This document shows, piece after piece, positions 1 through 8,441 of a stretch of 64,000 bases of DNA; position 1 is the first letter of the stretch; each line of letters begins with the position of its first letter. The DNA comes from JBAZWE01 sp041658605 (GTDB taxonomy: Bacteria > Actinomycetota > Thermoleophilia > BMS3ABIN01), in assembly GCA_041658605.1 (NCBI GenBank), contig JBAZZU010000005.1, positions 20,537 through 84,536 on the forward strand, read 5' to 3'. The translations under genes were made by a program, and so were the position numbers. Below the pieces are notes generated by a model, which was not told the origin of the DNA, did not search any database, and was given only the letters and a program-made list of their open reading frames with translations.

Positions 1-46
1 CTGTGGCTTTCTCAAAGCTGACAGACGTGTCCAGAGGGTGCAGAAG

Positions 47-445
47 ATGGACTGGTCTGTTTCCGACCGGAGGACCATGAGCAACTGGGTACCTATTGGG
101 TACCGCATGGCAGGCGGCGCATTTGCGGGTTCCGCGCCGAGCGTATGGTCCAATTCATTCATAATGTCGGTAATCACCCTGCTGTTGTCATTCAATATAC
201 TTGACTGCATTCTGACCTCTCGCGCCCTGTCGCTCGGTTTTGAGGAAGGTAATCCGCTGATGGCAGGTCTTTTCAGCATGAGCATACCCCTGGGCATGAC
301 TGCCAAGGTCGCCATAGTCGCGGCGGGCGCCTTGATCCTCTGGAGATTCCGCCACATGTCGCTGGCGGTCCGCGGTATGACCGCTGTGACTGCCTGTTAC
401 GGTGCGGTTGTGATCTATCATCTTTCTTTTCAGATGACCCTGTAA
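47..445 (+). CDS. DUF5658-like small membrane protein
   Basis: A 132-residue protein with three hydrophobic segments (roughly residues 36-60, 75-98 and 108-128). The first segment carries NILDCILT and is followed by GFEEGNPLM, a pattern resembling the DUF5658 family (Asn/Asp/Thr in helix 1, then a Glu-x-NP box). No biochemical function is known for that family. The reading frame is open from a GTG at 38, but the ATG at 47 is preferred because AGAGGG at 33-38 lies 8 bases upstream. A strong hairpin terminator follows the stop, so this gene ends its own transcript and is probably unrelated to the glycan genes downstream. Family assignment is from pattern recall only. Confidence 0.6.
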   Translation: MDWSVSDRRTMSNWVPIGYRMAGGAFAGSAPSVWSNSFIMSVITLLLSFNILDCILTSRALSLGFEEGNPLMAGLFSMSIPLGMTAKVAIVAAGALILWRFRHMSLAVRGMTAVTACYGAVVIYHLSFQMTL

Positions 446-467
446 TACGGAAAAAATATTGAAATCC

Positions 468-497
468 AGAGGCGCGCCGCAGGCGCGCCTCTTTTGT
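468..497 (+). terminator. Rho-independent terminator after the first gene
   Basis: An 11-bp perfect inverted repeat (AGAGGCGCGCC / GGCGCGCCTCT, loop GCA) is followed by a T-rich run (TTTTGTTT). It lies 22 bases after the stop codon at 443-445 and separates this gene from the LCP gene. It is the clearest intrinsic terminator in the window. Confidence 0.85.
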
Positions 498-615
498 TTG
501 ATGGCGCCTGTCAAGGCTGCGTGATCTTTCAAAACACGAATTCTTCAGCCGGGAATGATGTGCGGTTTGTTATCCGCCTTGCGCTGGTTATTCATTCCTG
601 CAAAACTAACCAGCA

Positions 616-1689
616 ATGCCGGACGATGAGAAAAAACCTTATACCCGTTACAAAAGTTCCCGCATCAAGCTAAGGAACAAGCCCCTCAATACGGGCACGG
701 ATTCGCGGGACGAACCGCCCTCACGGCCCCCTTACGAGCCATCCGGGCCAACCGGGTTCGAACAGGAGCGTCCTCGCGGCGGCTGGGGGAAAAGGATATT
801 CCTCGCTTTTCTGCTGCTGCTTGCCCTTGTAATTGTGGCGCTCGTTTTTTCTTACTGGAGGCTGGACCGGGCTGTACGCGCCAGCAACGACAGGGTGCCG
901 GCCGACACCATGCAGGTTCTCAAGAAACCAGCGGGAGGGATGATGTCGACTCCGGTGAATATCCTCTTTCTGGGAAGCGACAAGAGGCCTGGTGATACCG
1001 CTCGCGCCGATACGATTCTCATCATGCGCGTCGACGGGCAGAAAAAGACGGTCGCGCAGCTTTCCATCCCGAGGGACACTCTTGCGGATATTCCCGGATA
1101 CGGAGAGGGAAAGATCAACTCCGCTTATGCCTACGGTGGCCCAGCGCTACAGATACAGGCGGTAGAGGAATTGACGGGGGTACCCATACATCATCTTGTG
1201 GAACTGGACTTCAACGGGTTCCCTGGAATAGTTGACAGCCTTGGCGGTGTCGAAATCAACGTGCCGAAGACGATAGATTCCCAGTACCCACAGGGGCTGG
1301 CGTGGACCCAGGTCCATTTCGACGCCGGTCCTCAGAAGATGTCTGGAGACCGGGCTCTGACTTTTGTGCGCGTGCGTTATTCTGACGACGATTTTCAGCG
1401 AATGGGCCGGCAGCAGCTGTTCATGGAGGCCATGCAGAAGAAGATGACGAGCCCTGTGAATATGGCAAAAATGCCATTTCTTGCCCCGGGTATCGTTGAA
1501 AACATAACCACCGATCTTTCAACAAACGAACTGATCGAGCTGGGATGGATCAAGTTTCGTACGCCGGCTGAGAGTAATCGTAAATATGTCCTGGCCGGTA
1601 CTGGCAGCAATATTGACGGTGGTTCTTACGTAGTGCTGGACGAGGACGAAAGCCAGGCCATGATTAGGGATTTCCTCGCCGGGAGATAG
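616..1689 (+). CDS. LytR-CpsA-Psr (LCP) family cell-wall glycopolymer ligase
   Basis: A 357-residue protein with a basic, proline-rich cytoplasmic N-terminus, one membrane segment (about 61-80) and an extracytoplasmic LCP domain (about 112-300). Recognisable LCP elements are NILFLGSDKR near 115, the RADTI motif, SIPRDT near 150, KINSAYAYGG, and an Arg-rich box VRVRYSDDDF near 251 followed by RMGRQQ. LCP enzymes move glycopolymers from undecaprenyl pyrophosphate carriers to peptidoglycan or other wall acceptors, using conserved Arg and Asp residues that contact the pyrophosphate and Mg2+. As the first gene of a glycan locus, it is the likely final attachment enzyme. No clear Shine-Dalgarno precedes ATG 616. 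Confidence 0.9.
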   Translation: MPDDEKKPYTRYKSSRIKLRNKPLNTGTDSRDEPPSRPPYEPSGPTGFEQERPRGGWGKRIFLAFLLLLALVIVALVFSYWRLDRAVRASNDRVPADTMQVLKKPAGGMMSTPVNILFLGSDKRPGDTARADTILIMRVDGQKKTVAQLSIPRDTLADIPGYGEGKINSAYAYGGPALQIQAVEELTGVPIHHLVELDFNGFPGIVDSLGGVEINVPKTIDSQYPQGLAWTQVHFDAGPQKMSGDRALTFVRVRYSDDDFQRMGRQQLFMEAMQKKMTSPVNMAKMPFLAPGIVENITTDLSTNELIELGWIKFRTPAESNRKYVLAGTGSNIDGGSYVVLDEDESQAMIRDFLAGR

Positions 1690-1878
1690 GGGTTAGGCGT
1701 GGCCGCCGGTCACGACTGGCGGTATATGGTGGAATTCGCCTGACCGTAAAGCTAGAATACGCTCAGGAAGAACAATTCGCGCGGTGCTGATTTGAACCGG
1801 CATTCCGACGCGAAGAATATCAGGGTCGTTTCACATTCTGTCAAGTTACACCGGCAAGCCAATTATGTCCTGCAATAA

Positions 1879-2997
1879 ATGCGAATAGGAATAGACCTAT
1901 CAGCGATCCAGTCCACAAAAAGTGGTGTGGACTGGTATACGCATCACGTCATCCGGGAGATGATGGATCTGGTGGCTAGTGGTGACGAGCTCTACCTTTT
2001 CAGTAACCGGGATACCGGTTTTGAACAGGAGGCCAGGGGGCATGACCGGGTCAAGGTCGTTCGCAGTCAGTTCCGCTACCAGGAGCCGTGGCGTCAGCTG
2101 ATTCTGCCGCTACTGCTCCGGAAGTACAGCGTCGACGTGTGCTTCTTCACGAATTTTGTCTGCGCTGTCGCGGCGCCCTGTCCCACGGTGCTGACCATCC
2201 ATGACCTTTCCTTCAAACTTTTCCCAAGGACGCATTCGCTGCGCAACGTTATCTGGGCCCGCAGCCTGGTTCCCATTTCAACGCGACGCAGCCATCGCGT
2301 CATCGCCGTTTCGAACAACACCAAGCTCGACCTGCTCAGGGTCATGAACATCAGTGACAGGAAAGTGACAGTTGTTCATGAAGGAGTATCCGACCAGTAC
2401 AGTCCGGAACCGCAGCCAGAAGATGAAGAGGCGCTTGCCCAGTACGGGCTCACAAAACCATACGTCCTTTATGTGGGAACGCTCGAGCCTCGCAAGAACC
2501 TCAACGTCCTCATCCGGGGTTTCGACAAGCTGGCCAGGTCCCGGCCTGACATCCATCTGGTTCTGGCCGGCCGTCGCGGCTGGATGGCGCAGGCGATATT
2601 CGACGAGCTGGAGCGACTGGATTTACTGGGTCGGGTACACATCACAGGTTATGTCCGGGACCGTTATCTGCCGCCCCTGTACCGTCAGGCTGAAGCTTTT
2701 GTCTATCCGTCCCTCTACGAAGGATTCGGTCTGCCGCCACTCGAGGCCATGGCTTCGGGAACACCGGTTATCGTTTCCAGGAGTTCCTCGCTTCCCGAAG
2801 TGGTCGGCGACGCGGGGCTGTATGTAAACCCGCTCGATGTGGACGAGCTGGCGCAGTCGATGGAGAGGGTGCTGGCTGATCCTGAGCTGGCTGCCGATTT
2901 GAGGGCAAGGGGGCTGGAACGCGCCGCCAAGTTCAGCTGGAAGAAGGCCGCGGAAAAGACGCTTGAGATTCTCCGCGATGCTGCTCGTGCAGGATAG
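1879..2997 (+). CDS. Glycosyltransferase family 4 (GT-B fold)
   Basis: A 372-residue GT4 retaining glycosyltransferase. The N-terminal acceptor domain starts MRIGIDLSAI and contains TIHDLSFKLFP. The C-terminal nucleotide-sugar domain contains GTLEPRKN and the E-x7-E signature EGFGLPPLE near residue 280, followed by ASGTPVIVS. It should add one sugar to a lipid-linked intermediate on the cytoplasmic face; donor and acceptor cannot be told from sequence. No Shine-Dalgarno is visible before ATG 1879, and a possible -10 (TTATGT, 1863-1868) lies only 10 bases upstream, so its leader is very short or absent. It is similar in layout to the GT4 encoded on the opposite strand at 4738-5865. Confidence 0.9.
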   Translation: MRIGIDLSAIQSTKSGVDWYTHHVIREMMDLVASGDELYLFSNRDTGFEQEARGHDRVKVVRSQFRYQEPWRQLILPLLLRKYSVDVCFFTNFVCAVAAPCPTVLTIHDLSFKLFPRTHSLRNVIWARSLVPISTRRSHRVIAVSNNTKLDLLRVMNISDRKVTVVHEGVSDQYSPEPQPEDEEALAQYGLTKPYVLYVGTLEPRKNLNVLIRGFDKLARSRPDIHLVLAGRRGWMAQAIFDELERLDLLGRVHITGYVRDRYLPPLYRQAEAFVYPSLYEGFGLPPLEAMASGTPVIVSRSSSLPEVVGDAGLYVNPLDVDELAQSMERVLADPELAADLRARGLERAAKFSWKKAAEKTLEILRDAARAG

Positions 2998-4744
2998 CCG
3001 AAAAGAGAACAGGGCCAGGTTTGTTCTTGCCGGCGCCATACTGACGGTTTTTCTCACCGCCTTTGAAGTCAAGACTCCCGTTTTTTCTCTCGGTCCGGTT
3101 GGCTTTACAACAACCGAACTGGCCGCAGGCTTCTTCTTCATTACTGTAGCGGCCTGGGCCATGCAGGAAGGTCTTGCATCGTTCTTTTCCCGCAGGACAC
3201 TGGACGTCGCGGTCCTTCTCTTCGTCGTCAGCAACTTTGTCTCAGTTATCGCTGCCGACGACAGACCCAGCGCTTTGAAGTTCTCCCTGAGGATGACCTA
3301 CGCGGCCCTGATATTTGTCGGTGTATCGCGCCTGCCGCAGAGATTGAGACCGCATCTGTGGATAGCCGGTACGGTGACGGTTGCATTGATAATCGTGACG
3401 CTGACCGGGTTGCTGGAGAATTATATCTCCTTCATTTACTGGCCGGATATCCTCAAGCCGTTTCAGGAGGGAATCATCACGTTCGGGGCGTTCTACAACG
3501 TCCGGGTGGCTTCCACGCTGCCGTTTCCGACGACCCTGTCCATGTACCTGGAGCTGGCGGCACCCATGGCTTTGGCGCTGGCTGTCTGGATGATCGGCAG
3601 GTCGAAAGAGCAACGCCGCCGGCAGTGGCTGACAGTCCTTGCAGTCATAGGGCTGGCTGCCGTCATGGCTGTCCAGGTCTTCACGTTTACACGCAGCGGC
3701 CTAGTCGCGACTCCGGTATCGCTTTTGGCGGGCGCGCTTGCCGCCGCCATTTTTGGATACGGGCGCAGGGTCTGGATGCTGTTTGTAACGGGCGCGGTGC
3801 TTTTATCAGTCATAGTCGTGGCTTCAACCGCAGTCAGCAGCAAGATGGCTTCGAGGCTGGATGTTGCCGAGCAGGAAAAATATTACGGCGCCGATTACAC
3901 GCTGGTCAGCTTTCCCGAAAAGCTGACGCCTGATTCGCGCAATACGGCTGTTTTTCATGTGAAGAATACCGGTTCGATCACCTGGGGAACCGAAGGGAAT
4001 GAAACGGTGGAAGTGGCGTATCGATGGGCGAGTTATCCCGACAGGGTGGTCCATGAAGAGGTCCCGTATATCACCACCAGTATGCCCAGGGAGGTTCAGC
4101 CCGGGGAAGAGGTTGATATAACGCTTGATTTCATGACGCCGGTTGAGCCTGGACGATATGTGTGGATTTTCGAGCTCGCCAAAGCGCATGTCGGCTGGTT
4201 TTCAAGCGCGGGCGTGGCACCATACATCGTGCCCCTGGAATTCCAGGGCGGTGAGGCCAGGAGATTTGCCATTACCGATTCGCCCGATGATTACCTGGCG
4301 AAGGACCCGGTTACGGTTCAGGCCACCAGGAGCCAGTTATGGAAGGCCGCCTTCAAGACCTGGAAGACTAACATGGTGCTGGGTGTGGGTCCGGACCAGT
4401 TCCGCAGGCGGTATCAGGAATTCGCCCCCGAATTGCCACCGGATCAGCGCGTTCGGACCCATAACATATTTATGGAGGCCCTCACAAACACGGGTCTGGT
4501 CGGTCTGGCGTGTATGGTATTCCTCCTGGCTGCAACCCTGTTTGCCCAGTTGCGTCTTGTCAGAAACCGGAGACTGAAGCCGTCGGAGCGCTATATATCG
4601 CTGGCGCTGCTGGTTGCCACTGTCGCCTATGTTGTACATGGAATGCTGGACTGCTTCCTCTGGCAGACCGGGATTATCTTTCTTTTCTTCACATACCTGG
4701 GGTTGACTTCATGGATGTGCCAGCGGGCAGACGCTGATCAGTAA
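2963..4744 (+). CDS. O-antigen ligase/Wzy-like membrane protein with an extracytoplasmic Ig-like insertion
   Basis: About 593 residues with roughly ten or more membrane segments. The Wzy_C region has GVGPDQFRRR, then RTHNIFMEALTNTG around His500, the conserved His-Asn box of polymerases and ligases that act on polyprenyl-linked glycans. Between about residues 303 and 430, in the large outer loop, sits a hydrophilic beta-rich stretch with NTGSITW, PGEEVDITLDF and PGRYVWIFEL. This resembles NBR1-type or FN3-like Ig domains and is unusual for the family. The frame begins with TTG 2963, inside the upstream GT4 gene (35-base overlap); ATG 2978 is an equally plausible start. The 3' end overlaps the convergent GT4 gene by 7 bases. 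Confidence 0.85.
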   Translation: MRFSAMLLVQDSRKENRARFVLAGAILTVFLTAFEVKTPVFSLGPVGFTTTELAAGFFFITVAAWAMQEGLASFFSRRTLDVAVLLFVVSNFVSVIAADDRPSALKFSLRMTYAALIFVGVSRLPQRLRPHLWIAGTVTVALIIVTLTGLLENYISFIYWPDILKPFQEGIITFGAFYNVRVASTLPFPTTLSMYLELAAPMALALAVWMIGRSKEQRRRQWLTVLAVIGLAAVMAVQVFTFTRSGLVATPVSLLAGALAAAIFGYGRRVWMLFVTGAVLLSVIVVASTAVSSKMASRLDVAEQEKYYGADYTLVSFPEKLTPDSRNTAVFHVKNTGSITWGTEGNETVEVAYRWASYPDRVVHEEVPYITTSMPREVQPGEEVDITLDFMTPVEPGRYVWIFELAKAHVGWFSSAGVAPYIVPLEFQGGEARRFAITDSPDDYLAKDPVTVQATRSQLWKAAFKTWKTNMVLGVGPDQFRRRYQEFAPELPPDQRVRTHNIFMEALTNTGLVGLACMVFLLAATLFAQLRLVRNRRLKPSERYISLALLVATVAYVVHGMLDCFLWQTGIIFLFFTYLGLTSWMCQRADADQ

Positions 4745-5865
4745 ACCGCGGCTCTCAAGACTTCAAGCGTCTGCTCTGCCGTCTTTTTCCAGCTGAATAA
4801 CGAAGCCCTCTTTTTCCCCCGTTCAATCAGCAGATTCCTGGTGCCGGAATCGTTGGCGACCAGCTCCATTGCGGCAGCCAGGTCTTCGCGGTTTTCCGGG
4901 TCGATCAGGACCGCGGCGTGGCCCGCAACCTCGGGCAGGGAGGACCGGTTCGATGTGATGACGGGAGTCGAAGCCGCCATGGCTTCCAGGACCGGCAGGC
5001 CAAAGCCTTCATACAGGGAAGGGAAGACGAGCGCGGTCGCCAGCCGATACACTGCGGGCAGGTCTTCGGATGGCATATAGCCGGGTGTCATCACAGTCCC
5101 TCTGCCTAACTGTGAAATGCTCGCCGATAATCCCGGGTCAGCGTAGACGCGGTTGCCAGCGCCCGCCAGGACCAGGCCATGCTCAGCCAGGGTATCGTCC
5201 GGCAGGATGCTATAAGCGTCCACGAGTCCCTTCAGGTTCTTTCTCGGTTCGAGGCTGGATATGGACAGAAAAAACTTACGGGGCAGATTATGACGCCGCC
5301 GTACCGCTTCGAGTTCATCCTTCTTCATATGGCGGCGGAAGTCCGGCGAGACACCGAGGGGGATGACCGCGATCTTGCTCCCGGGTACTCCCAGGCGGGA
5401 CTCAAGATCGGACCGGGTGCTCTCGGAGTCGGTTATCACCATCGACGCCTGTGACGCGATACGGGGTATTATGGCGCGGTAGTAGGCGCCGAAGCCTCGT
5501 GAAAAATATTCGGGAAAAAGCAGGAAAGCCAGATCGTGGATTGTAACTACGCTAGAGACCGGAGGATATAACGGCGCCACGTTGGCCGGGTTGAAGAGAA
5601 CATCGACACCGGATTTTTTCGCCATGCGCTTCAGCAGTGTCTGTTCCCACATCAATCCCTTTATGGGACTGCCGGCAGGCATGAGGCTTGTTTTCAGCGG
5701 CAGGCCCGGCTCAGAGCCGTCTCGTCCTTCGCGGCCCGAGAATACCGTAAAGTTGACGTCAGGTGATTCGAGCAGGCAGAGTTCGCGCGTGACTTCCCGC
5801 GCATAATGCTGTACGCCGGTAAGCTGCCTGAACATCGAGCGACCGTTTATGCCGATATGGATCAT
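4738..5865 (-). CDS. Glycosyltransferase family 4
   Basis: A 375-residue GT4 enzyme starting MIHIGINGRSMF. It shows TIHDLAFLLFPEY, ISSLEPRKNLKGL and the E-x7-E element EGFGLPVLE, followed by STPVITSNRSSLPEV. The frame is open upstream to 5907, but the first 14 residues do not look like a GT4 start, so ATG 5865 is chosen. It is oriented against its neighbours: its tail overlaps the polymerase gene by 7 bases and its head diverges from the sugar transferase gene. By arrangement and motif spacing it looks like a relative of the GT4 at 1879-2997. Sugar specificity is unknown. Confidence 0.9.
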   Translation of the reverse strand: MIHIGINGRSMFRQLTGVQHYAREVTRELCLLESPDVNFTVFSGREGRDGSEPGLPLKTSLMPAGSPIKGLMWEQTLLKRMAKKSGVDVLFNPANVAPLYPPVSSVVTIHDLAFLLFPEYFSRGFGAYYRAIIPRIASQASMVITDSESTRSDLESRLGVPGSKIAVIPLGVSPDFRRHMKKDELEAVRRRHNLPRKFFLSISSLEPRKNLKGLVDAYSILPDDTLAEHGLVLAGAGNRVYADPGLSASISQLGRGTVMTPGYMPSEDLPAVYRLATALVFPSLYEGFGLPVLEAMAASTPVITSNRSSLPEVAGHAAVLIDPENREDLAAAMELVANDSGTRNLLIERGKKRASLFSWKKTAEQTLEVLRAAVY

Positions 5866-5976
5866 GCGCCTGATTTTAGCACCGCAGGCCTGATACCGAC
5901 AAAACATTGGCCCCAGGGGGGATATCTTTTATGAAACTGTCAGCAAAAACGTCTAAAATAGGATCGGGACAGATTA

Positions 5977-7398
5977 TTGTATGTAAAAGCTAAAAAATTC
6001 TTCACCTCTCACCAGATTTCCCAGTTGACCCTGATTTTCGGCGACCTTCTCGGGGTTATTGTTGGATTCCGGTTAGCCTTCGCCGTCTACTTCCAGTTGG
6101 GAATCTGGTATGTGGATGTCGGTGAAGCTACGCCCAACACCAACTTCTACATGGCGCTCACGCTGGTCATCCTGCCGCTGTACTGGCTGCTGTTCAAACT
6201 TTACGGCCTTTACAGATTCAGGCTCAACCTCAGCCTGCTGGAGGTATTGCCCAACATTGTATCCGCCTCGACACTGGCCTCGATGATTGTGCTGGTCGGC
6301 ACCATCATCGTCTTCCCACCGGGTCATTATTCCCGTAACGTCATCGTGCTCTCCTGGATATGCGTGATCGTAGCTGTCTCTACAATGCGTTTGCTCGTAT
6401 ACCAGTTACAGAAATGGGGGAGGCGCCATGGCTGGTACGTCAAGAACACGCTGGTTCTGGGCGCCGGCGCCGTGGGCATATCATGCGCCGGCAAACTGGT
6501 GAGGAATCCGGCGCTGGGTTTGAGGATGGTGGGTTTCCTCGATGAGAAGCCATCCAGGAAAGCGACCGAAAGCGGGTCCTTCCCGGTGTTTGACGATTAC
6601 CATAAGCTCGAATATGTCATCGAGCAATATCATGTCGAGCACATGGTTGTCGCTTTTTCCCGTGACAATCACACCAGGACCGTGGAACTGATGGAGCGCT
6701 GCCGTCCTTACGGCGTGGAGTTCACCGTTGTGCCGCGGCTCTACGAAGTCTTTTCTGACAGGGTCGGCGTCGAGCACATACGCGGGCTGCCCGTTATAGG
6801 CCTTAAGCGCGGCAGCATCAAGGGACTCCAGGGTCTCGTGAAGCGCGCCATGGACATATTCATCTCGCTAGTCGCCCTCATCCTGCTGGCGCCGATGCTG
6901 CTCCTGGCGGCGCTCGCAATCAAGATCGATTCCCGGGGAAATGTTCTTTACAGGCAGACGCGTCTGGGAAAGAACGACAGGCCTTTTGAGATTCTCAAGT
7001 TCCGCTCGATGAAGAGGGACGCCGAAAACGGCGAGGCTGGCTGGTCGACTCCAGGGGACGTGCGCCGGACGAGGATGGGAAGGATAATAAGGCCGCTGGG
7101 TATCGATGAGCTGCCACAGCTGATCAATGTTATCAAGGGAGAGATGAGCCTGGTGGGACCGCGTCCGGAACGGCCGGAACACGTGGTCAAGTTCGAGGAG
7201 GAGATACCCACTTATTGCAGCCGCCACCGGGTTCGGCCCGGGCTGACCGGCTGGGCGCAGATAAACGGGCTCAGGGGTGACACGGATATCGCTGAACGCG
7301 TGGAGCACGATGTCTACTACATCGAGAACTGGAGCCCCTGGCTGGATATAAAGATTATGCTGAAGACGGTATTCGCTTTTATAGACAGGGACGCCTAG
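5977..7398 (+). CDS. Polyprenyl-phosphate sugar-1-phosphate transferase (WbaP/WcaJ type)
   Basis: A 473-residue initiating transferase. It has a membrane N-terminus (about four or five helices within residues 1-130), a nucleotide-binding-like middle domain (VLGAGAVGISCAG near 160, then VGFLDEKP) and a C-terminal catalytic bacterial sugar transferase domain from about 285. The catalytic domain shows ILKFRSMKRD, IDELPQL, VIKGEMSLVGPRPE and RVRPGLTGWAQING. Such enzymes load a sugar-1-phosphate from a UDP-sugar onto undecaprenyl phosphate, the first step of repeat-unit assembly. It is the only such initiating enzyme in the window. The start is TTG 5977, with GGGA at 5966-5969 as a modest ribosome site; no in-frame ATG lies near. 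Confidence 0.92.
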   Translation: MYVKAKKFFTSHQISQLTLIFGDLLGVIVGFRLAFAVYFQLGIWYVDVGEATPNTNFYMALTLVILPLYWLLFKLYGLYRFRLNLSLLEVLPNIVSASTLASMIVLVGTIIVFPPGHYSRNVIVLSWICVIVAVSTMRLLVYQLQKWGRRHGWYVKNTLVLGAGAVGISCAGKLVRNPALGLRMVGFLDEKPSRKATESGSFPVFDDYHKLEYVIEQYHVEHMVVAFSRDNHTRTVELMERCRPYGVEFTVVPRLYEVFSDRVGVEHIRGLPVIGLKRGSIKGLQGLVKRAMDIFISLVALILLAPMLLLAALAIKIDSRGNVLYRQTRLGKNDRPFEILKFRSMKRDAENGEAGWSTPGDVRRTRMGRIIRPLGIDELPQLINVIKGEMSLVGPRPERPEHVVKFEEEIPTYCSRHRVRPGLTGWAQINGLRGDTDIAERVEHDVYYIENWSPWLDIKIMLKTVFAFIDRDA

Positions 7399-7401
7399 GA
7401 A

Positions 7402-8382
7402 TCAGACGGGTTTGACCGGCTTTTCGTCTGACAGCTCGCGGTACCGGTTCAGCCAGAAATCCAGCCGCTGATTGAACTTGTCGATGATCGGCGAGCGGTT
7501 GTCGCGTTTGTGGAGCTTGATGCGGTTGGGGCGCATGCGCATGGCGGCGTCCGGAGTCGAGCTTGCCAGGTTCTTGTATTGCGCCTTGCGTACGATAACT
7601 TCGACCAGATCTCCAAGCGGACCCGTAAGAAGCGCCTGGAGCTTGCGCTGTCTCCTCTTCCAGAGGGGGCTGACGCGTATATGATAACTTTGTCGTTCGG
7701 GATCCGGGATGAACGAGGGAAAGAAGTCATGGATCCAGGGATTTGCTTCCTTGAAGCTGTCGAACGCGCCGTCATTGAAGACGGGCAGCGCCCCAAGGAT
7801 CTCCCGGGCATAGAAAAGGTTGGGATTCTTGAATACCAGGTCCGCCTGGGAAACGAATACATTGAAGCAGATGTCGGGATTGTGTCCGAAGCGGCGCCAG
7901 AGGCGCAGGAAGAAATAAGTGGTCCATGTCCGTCCGGGCGCGCTTATGATGAGAAGATCGATGTCATCTCCGGCTGGAGAATTAAGAGCCGCCAGGGCTC
8001 CGGTTATGGCGCCGGCCCTCAGGAAGGGGATACCCTGCAGGGGGATCAGCCTGCGCAGCGCGATTTCGAGCTGTTGCCGTGATTCGGCTTCGCGGTCCAG
8101 GCGCAGCTGGCAGTTGTCGTCCCTGCCGTCGAGGTGGTAGAGGTCGCCCTTCTTTCTGACGATACCGGAGAGGATGCCGTCATCGCTCAGCCTGTCGGCC
8201 GCCTCGTCGAAAGTGATCTCGACTCCCTGGGCGTAGCGGACGATCTCTTCAAGGGTAAGCGCGAAATCGAAGATGTCGGCGTAACAAAGGGACTTGAGGA
8301 TGGCCTCGTCCTGTTGCCGTAATGCAGCTTCTGGCAGAACGCGGCGCTTGGGTTCGGGAACTGGCTGGATAGAGGATTTCAT
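7402..8382 (-). CDS. Nucleotidyltransferase-fold protein with N-terminal winged-helix-like region
   Basis: A 326-residue soluble protein starting MKSSIQPVPEP. The N-terminal part has LCYADIFDFALTLEEI, a pattern resembling a winged-helix segment. The middle part (residues ~115-150) has AGAITGALAAL followed by GDDIDLLIIS, the acidic Asp cluster of minimal nucleotidyltransferase folds. The C-terminus is basic. Proteins of this layout occur beside glycosyltransferases in several poorly known bacterial lineages, but no reaction is established to my knowledge. The frame is open to 8715, but the upstream extension is low-quality coding, so ATG 8382 is used. It diverges from the GT4 gene at 8442 and converges with the sugar transferase gene, 3 bases away. 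Confidence 0.65.
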   Translation of the reverse strand: MKSSIQPVPEPKRRVLPEAALRQQDEAILKSLCYADIFDFALTLEEIVRYAQGVEITFDEAADRLSDDGILSGIVRKKGDLYHLDGRDDNCQLRLDREAESRQQLEIALRRLIPLQGIPFLRAGAITGALAALNSPAGDDIDLLIISAPGRTWTTYFFLRLWRRFGHNPDICFNVFVSQADLVFKNPNLFYAREILGALPVFNDGAFDSFKEANPWIHDFFPSFIPDPERQSYHIRVSPLWKRRQRKLQALLTGPLGDLVEVIVRKAQYKNLASSTPDAAMRMRPNRIKLHKRDNRSPIIDKFNQRLDFWLNRYRELSDEKPVKPV

Positions 8383-8441
8383 GTCTGTTATAAGAAAGAT
8401 TGCTGTAAAAAGTATATGACAATGATAACAGAGGTTCAATG

